From Bog-756 sp963828385 (GTDB taxonomy: Bacteria; Actinomycetota; Acidimicrobiia; Acidimicrobiales; RAAP-2), in the NCBI GenBank assembly GCA_963828385.1, contig CAWHEF010000002.1:1054001-1118000 (forward strand): a stretch of DNA of 64,000 nucleotides. Reading direction: 5' to 3'. The notes beneath the pieces are model-generated. The model saw only the letters and a program-made list of their open reading frames with translations, did not search any database and was not told where the DNA came from. The position numbers and the translations under genes were made by a program. Positions 60,927 through 64,000 of this stretch are shown piece after piece. Position 1 is the stretch's first letter, and every line of letters begins with the position of its first letter.

Positions 60927-62330
60927 GTGCTGAACGCCCACGTCGTCCGCGAGGGCGGCTACCGCTACTACGTCGATGATCTGGTCCCGGGTCGGGCCGA
61001 GGGGTCGCCGGTCGCCGGGGAGGAGCCGGGGGCGTGGATCGGACCGGGGGCCGCCGACCTCGGGGTGTGGGGACCGGTCGATCCCGGTCCGTTCGCCGCC
61101 GTGCTCGATGGCCGTCATCCTCAGTCCGGCGAGCTGCTGCGACTCCGACGCGGCAACCGCTCCGTGTGCGCCTACGACCTGACGTTCGGCAGTCCGAAGT
61201 CGGTGAGCCTGCTGCACCTGCTGGCGCCGAGGGAGATCGCCACCGCCGTCGGCGAGTCCCATACCGCGGCCGTCGCCGACGCGTCCGAGTACCTGTCGCG
61301 AAACGCGGTGGGCGTGCGGCGCACCGAAAGCGCCCGGATCAGGTATCTCTCGTCGACCGGGATGGTGGCCGGCGAGTTCCTCCACCGGACCAGCCGATCG
61401 CTCGATCCGCACCTCCACACCCATGTGGTGGCGGCGAACGTGGGCCAAGGAGTGGACGGTCGCTGGTCGGGGATCGACAGCCGAAGGCTCCATGCCCATC
61501 TTCCGGCCGCCCAAGCCCTCTACCACGCTCGGCTCCGTCTCGAGCTCGGTGAGCGGCTCGGTGCCGTCGTCAGGGTGGGGTCGTCGGGGACAGGCGACGT
61601 TCTCGGTGTCGATCCTCGGCTCTGCCATCTCTTCTCACAGCGAAGGAACGGTGCCGTCGAGTACGACTTTCGTCGGGGGCGCGACCTCTCCCGCCGTTCT
61701 CGGGGCTCGTTTCTCGCCACCCGGGAGGGCAAGGACCGGTCGGTGACGGTGGAGGACCTCCGGGCCGAGTGGAACCGTCGCGCCCGAGGTTTCGGTTTCG
61801 ACCTCGGTGCGTTCGTTCGAGTCGTGGGCCGAAACCGCACCGAGCCCGCCCGTGCCCCCTTCGACGTGGACCGTGCCCGTCGGCACCTCGACGGTCTCGC
61901 CAAGGGGAGCCGCACGCTCGGTCCGAGCGATCTGGTGGCAGCGGTGGCAGCGGCGTCGGAGCGGGGTGCGCCGTCACAGGTCGTCGAGCGCGTCGTTGGT
62001 GATCTCACTCGAGTTCTGGACCGGTCGCCGAGTGGGCCCTCCCCAAGGGTCGGGGCACCGGACACGGACCTGTCGGGCGCTCCAGGGGGCCGCCGGTGGT
62101 CGATGACCGAGGTCATTGACGTGATCGAGCGCCGACCCTCCGAGTTGGCGGAAAGGCTCGAGCGAGCTGCGGAGCTCTCACCGGGCTGCAGCAGGCAGCC
62201 CCTCGCTTCGGAACGGGGGGTCGTTCCGGAGCCGGGCATTCGGGGCGTCGCCTTCAGCGACAGCCGGCATGGTCACGGCAAGCGCACGGAGTCGACGTTC
62301 TCATTCGAGCTCGCTCCTCCGGGACGGTAG
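60927..62330 (+). CDS. MobF/TrwC-type conjugative relaxase domain protein, no helicase
   Basis: A 467-residue protein, GTG start. The relaxase parts are clear: the N-terminal Tyr cluster GGYRYYVDDLVPGR, YDLTFGSPKSVSLLHLLA (the family hallmark), and the three-His metal motif DPHLHTHVVAANVGQG. A relaxase cleaves the nic site at oriT and stays bound to the 5' end. Ordinary TrwC/TraI proteins carry a helicase and have 900 or more residues; this one stops soon after the relaxase domain, with a low-complexity C-terminus. It converges on a coupling-protein gene, so they look like a mobilisation module. Confidence 0.85.
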   Translation: MLNAHVVREGGYRYYVDDLVPGRAEGSPVAGEEPGAWIGPGAADLGVWGPVDPGPFAAVLDGRHPQSGELLRLRRGNRSVCAYDLTFGSPKSVSLLHLLAPREIATAVGESHTAAVADASEYLSRNAVGVRRTESARIRYLSSTGMVAGEFLHRTSRSLDPHLHTHVVAANVGQGVDGRWSGIDSRRLHAHLPAAQALYHARLRLELGERLGAVVRVGSSGTGDVLGVDPRLCHLFSQRRNGAVEYDFRRGRDLSRRSRGSFLATREGKDRSVTVEDLRAEWNRRARGFGFDLGAFVRVVGRNRTEPARAPFDVDRARRHLDGLAKGSRTLGPSDLVAAVAAASERGAPSQVVERVVGDLTRVLDRSPSGPSPRVGAPDTDLSGAPGGRRWSMTEVIDVIERRPSELAERLERAAELSPGCSRQPLASERGVVPEPGIRGVAFSDSRHGHGKRTESTFSFELAPPGR

Positions 62331-62433
62331 GCCAGTAGGCCGGCGGACGGCCGGGGGGAGGACCGTATGCGGAGCGGCCGCGGGCCGGCGATCGGATGCC
62401 GCGTCTCACCCGCCCTCTTCGTCGGGACGTGAA
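62331..62433. other. Convergent gap between relaxase and coupling-protein genes
   Basis: 103 bases with no gene. GGCCG-gcgga-CGGCC near 62338-62355 could be a weak hairpin ending one or both transcripts. Nothing else is evident. Confidence 0.3.
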
Positions 62434-64000
62434 TCAAGGCACGGTCCGGTCATGTCCCAGCTCGGTCGTCCTCCCGAGTGTCGAACTGCTGGCAGGGACG
62501 ACGCCGATGCCCGGGTCCGGTCCGGACCGATCCAACTCGCGGCCCGGTCCGGCCAGGACAGACCAAGGGTGGACCGCATGGGCGGGTGCGAGCGGGATCC
62601 AACCAGGACGGTTGTGATGGTCGAAGGCAAGAGCGTGACCTGGTCGACCGTGGGTGATGGCATCGACGGGCAACCGGCGCCTCCACTGCGTGGCGACGCT
62701 CTCGGCGACGTGTGGTCGACCGCCTGTGATGAGATCGGTGAACGGTCGGTCGGTGAGAGACCGTCCGGAGGACACGCTGCGGACCGGGATCTCTTCGTCG
62801 CCCGCCAACGTCGACAGGGCCTCGAGCGTGGCGACGTCGCCGATGCCGGGAAGGACGACCGTCGAGCCGAACAGCGAGGGGAACCCGTCGGCCCTCGCCA
62901 TCCACCGATGCCTGGCCTGGGACAGGTCCTGCAGGCAGGCCAGCGTCACCACTCCCTGTCCGCCGCCTTCGCTGACCATCGAAGGGAGCTCGGGTAGAGG
63001 AGCGATGTTGGCGACCTCGTCGAGGGCCAACAAGACCGGAGCCGACGATGGATCGAGGTCGTGCCCGGCGCGCAGCTCGTAGGCGGAGCGGCGCACATGT
63101 TCGATCAATCCGACCACCATGGGGGCCACCAGTGCCTGGCGGTGAGCGGGAGCGGCCACGTAGATGGTGTCGGACGAGGTGACGAAGGTGCGTCCGTCGA
63201 ATTCGGGAGCGGACGTCGTTGCCAGTGCCTCCTCGGACCGAAAGCTGGTCAGTGTCCCCGAGGCGGTGGACCAGATGCCGCTCAACTCCCGATCGTCGGT
63301 GGCGACCAGACCATCCAGAAGGTTGCGTGCGAGCGCGGTGGGCTGGCCGGGGCCGCCGGCCAGGATCTGCTGGGCCGGAAGAGCCTGGCGGCGATCTACC
63401 CAGGTCAGAACGGTGCGCATGTCCCCCCCGTCGAGTGCGGCGGCGTGCAGAAGCGGGGCGAGGAGGGCCTCCGCCCGCTCCGTCCAGTGCGACGACTCCG
63501 GAGGACGGTGACCCGGCCCTCCAACGTCGACCAGCGAGCGGGCGACGGCGAGCGCACCGGTCCAGGTCGAGCACCCTTGGAGCGGAGACCAGCGCAGCGG
63601 CCTGACGCCGGCCGGCGTCTGCACCGAACCGGTCGGGTCGAACAGATAGCAGTTGCCGACTGCAGCTCGAGCGTTGCATGTCGCCTCGAGGACATCTGGC
63701 TTCGTCGACGTCGTCAGCACAGGACCGTTGCAGCCCAGAACGTTCGGAATGATGAATCCGCTCGTCTTCCCCGACCTCGGTGGGCCCAACGCGAGGACGG
63801 AATGTTGGGCGTTCGCGTAGTACCAATCGGATCGGTCATGGCCGAGGTAGATGCCGTGCCGAGCGCGCTCGAAACTGCGCGAGAACGACGCGATGGACCG
63901 GATTCGGGGCTTGCTGCGACAAATTCTGAAGATTTTTTTTCAACGGGTTCAACGCCTCTCTTGAACGCCTCCAGGCGATCCGGATCAAAGGCGGTTTCAG
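62434..64000 (-). CDS. Type IV coupling protein (TraG/TrwB-like ATPase), partial and apparently frameshifted
   Basis: The gene runs off the right end of the window. Walker A GPPRSGKTSGFIIPNVLG, Walker B PVLLALDEVANIAPLPELPS and GGQGVVTLACLQDLSQARHR (the TraM-recognition-type segment) identify a VirD4/TraG-like ATPase that links the relaxosome to the transfer channel. The frame 62434-63789 continues upstream without a start codon to a stop just before an A8 run (T8 on the plus strand, 63933-63940). Beyond the run a different frame reads ETAFDPDRLEAFKRGVEPVE, which fits the same gene. So the run holds an apparent one-base indel or slippage site. No transmembrane helices are in the visible part. 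Confidence 0.8.

Overview
The window is 64 kb of high-GC DNA, densely coded on both strands. Many genes overlap by ATGA or GTGA. F420-type LLM oxidoreductases, mycothiol-type DinB-fold proteins, a pafB/pafC pair, a DUF222-HNH protein and a mycobacterium-like steroid side-chain locus all point to an actinobacterium. An acidimicrobial lineage is my guess, since I could run no search. I see no rRNA, tRNA or CRISPR array.

Layout. 1-4.7 kb: end of a cytochrome P450, aldo/keto reductase, SDR, acyl-CoA dehydrogenase and trpD. 4.7-13 kb: secreted pentapeptide-repeat protein, a 20-bp tandem repeat, a DEDDh/GIY-YIG nuclease behind a perfect LexA-type box, fructosamine-kinase-like protein, zinc ribbon, DUF503, TIGR03084 protein, threonine aldolase, ettA and a decayed repeat-ridden gene. 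13.5-24.8 kb: one long Tad/Flp pilus operon (secreted protein, SAF protein, CpaE-like, CpaF, TadB, TadC, Flp-like pilin, three TadE/F/G-like pseudopilins) ending in a large membrane LysM-BTAD protein. 24.8-30 kb: two LLM oxidoreductases, an NCS1 permease and a DUF222-HNH protein. 30-37 kb: cyp125-like gene divergent from chsE2-chsH2-chsE1-chsH1-ltp2, the counterpart of the M. tuberculosis igr steroid side-chain locus. 37-41 kb: ThiO-like oxidoreductase, MurC and a glycosyltransferase. 41-48 kb: FadD17-like ligase, LLM oxidoreductase, a ClpP / XRE / degenerate ClpP module, an isochorismatase-like protein and a FadD19-like ligase. 48-57.6 kb: remnant gene, dxs, thioesterase, tldD-pmbA, fmdB-like, moaC, small conserved protein and carboxyltransferase. 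57.6-60.9 kb: CtaG-like protein and pafB-pafC. 60.9-64 kb: MobF-type relaxase without helicase, convergent with a type IV coupling protein that runs off the end.

How it fits together. The steroid genes are scattered but share a likely signature: TnnAACnnGTTnnA-like palindromes (KstR type) lie between cyp125 and chsE2, between the FadD17-like ligase and an LLM oxidoreductase, and just before the FadD19-like ligase. FadD19/FadD17 would activate side-chain acids made by CYP125, ChsE1-ChsE2 and ChsH1-ChsH2 would dehydrogenate and hydrate the C3 chain, and Ltp2 would cleave it. A cyp125/igr pathway with three candidate operators is the strongest systems-level result.

Caveats. Five genes carry apparent frameshifts (near 12.6-12.8, 17.6, 37.0, 48.6 and 63.9 kb), some at homopolymers, so sequence error must be weighed against real decay. 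Short in-frame minisatellites of 12-20 bp recur in protein tails and linkers throughout.
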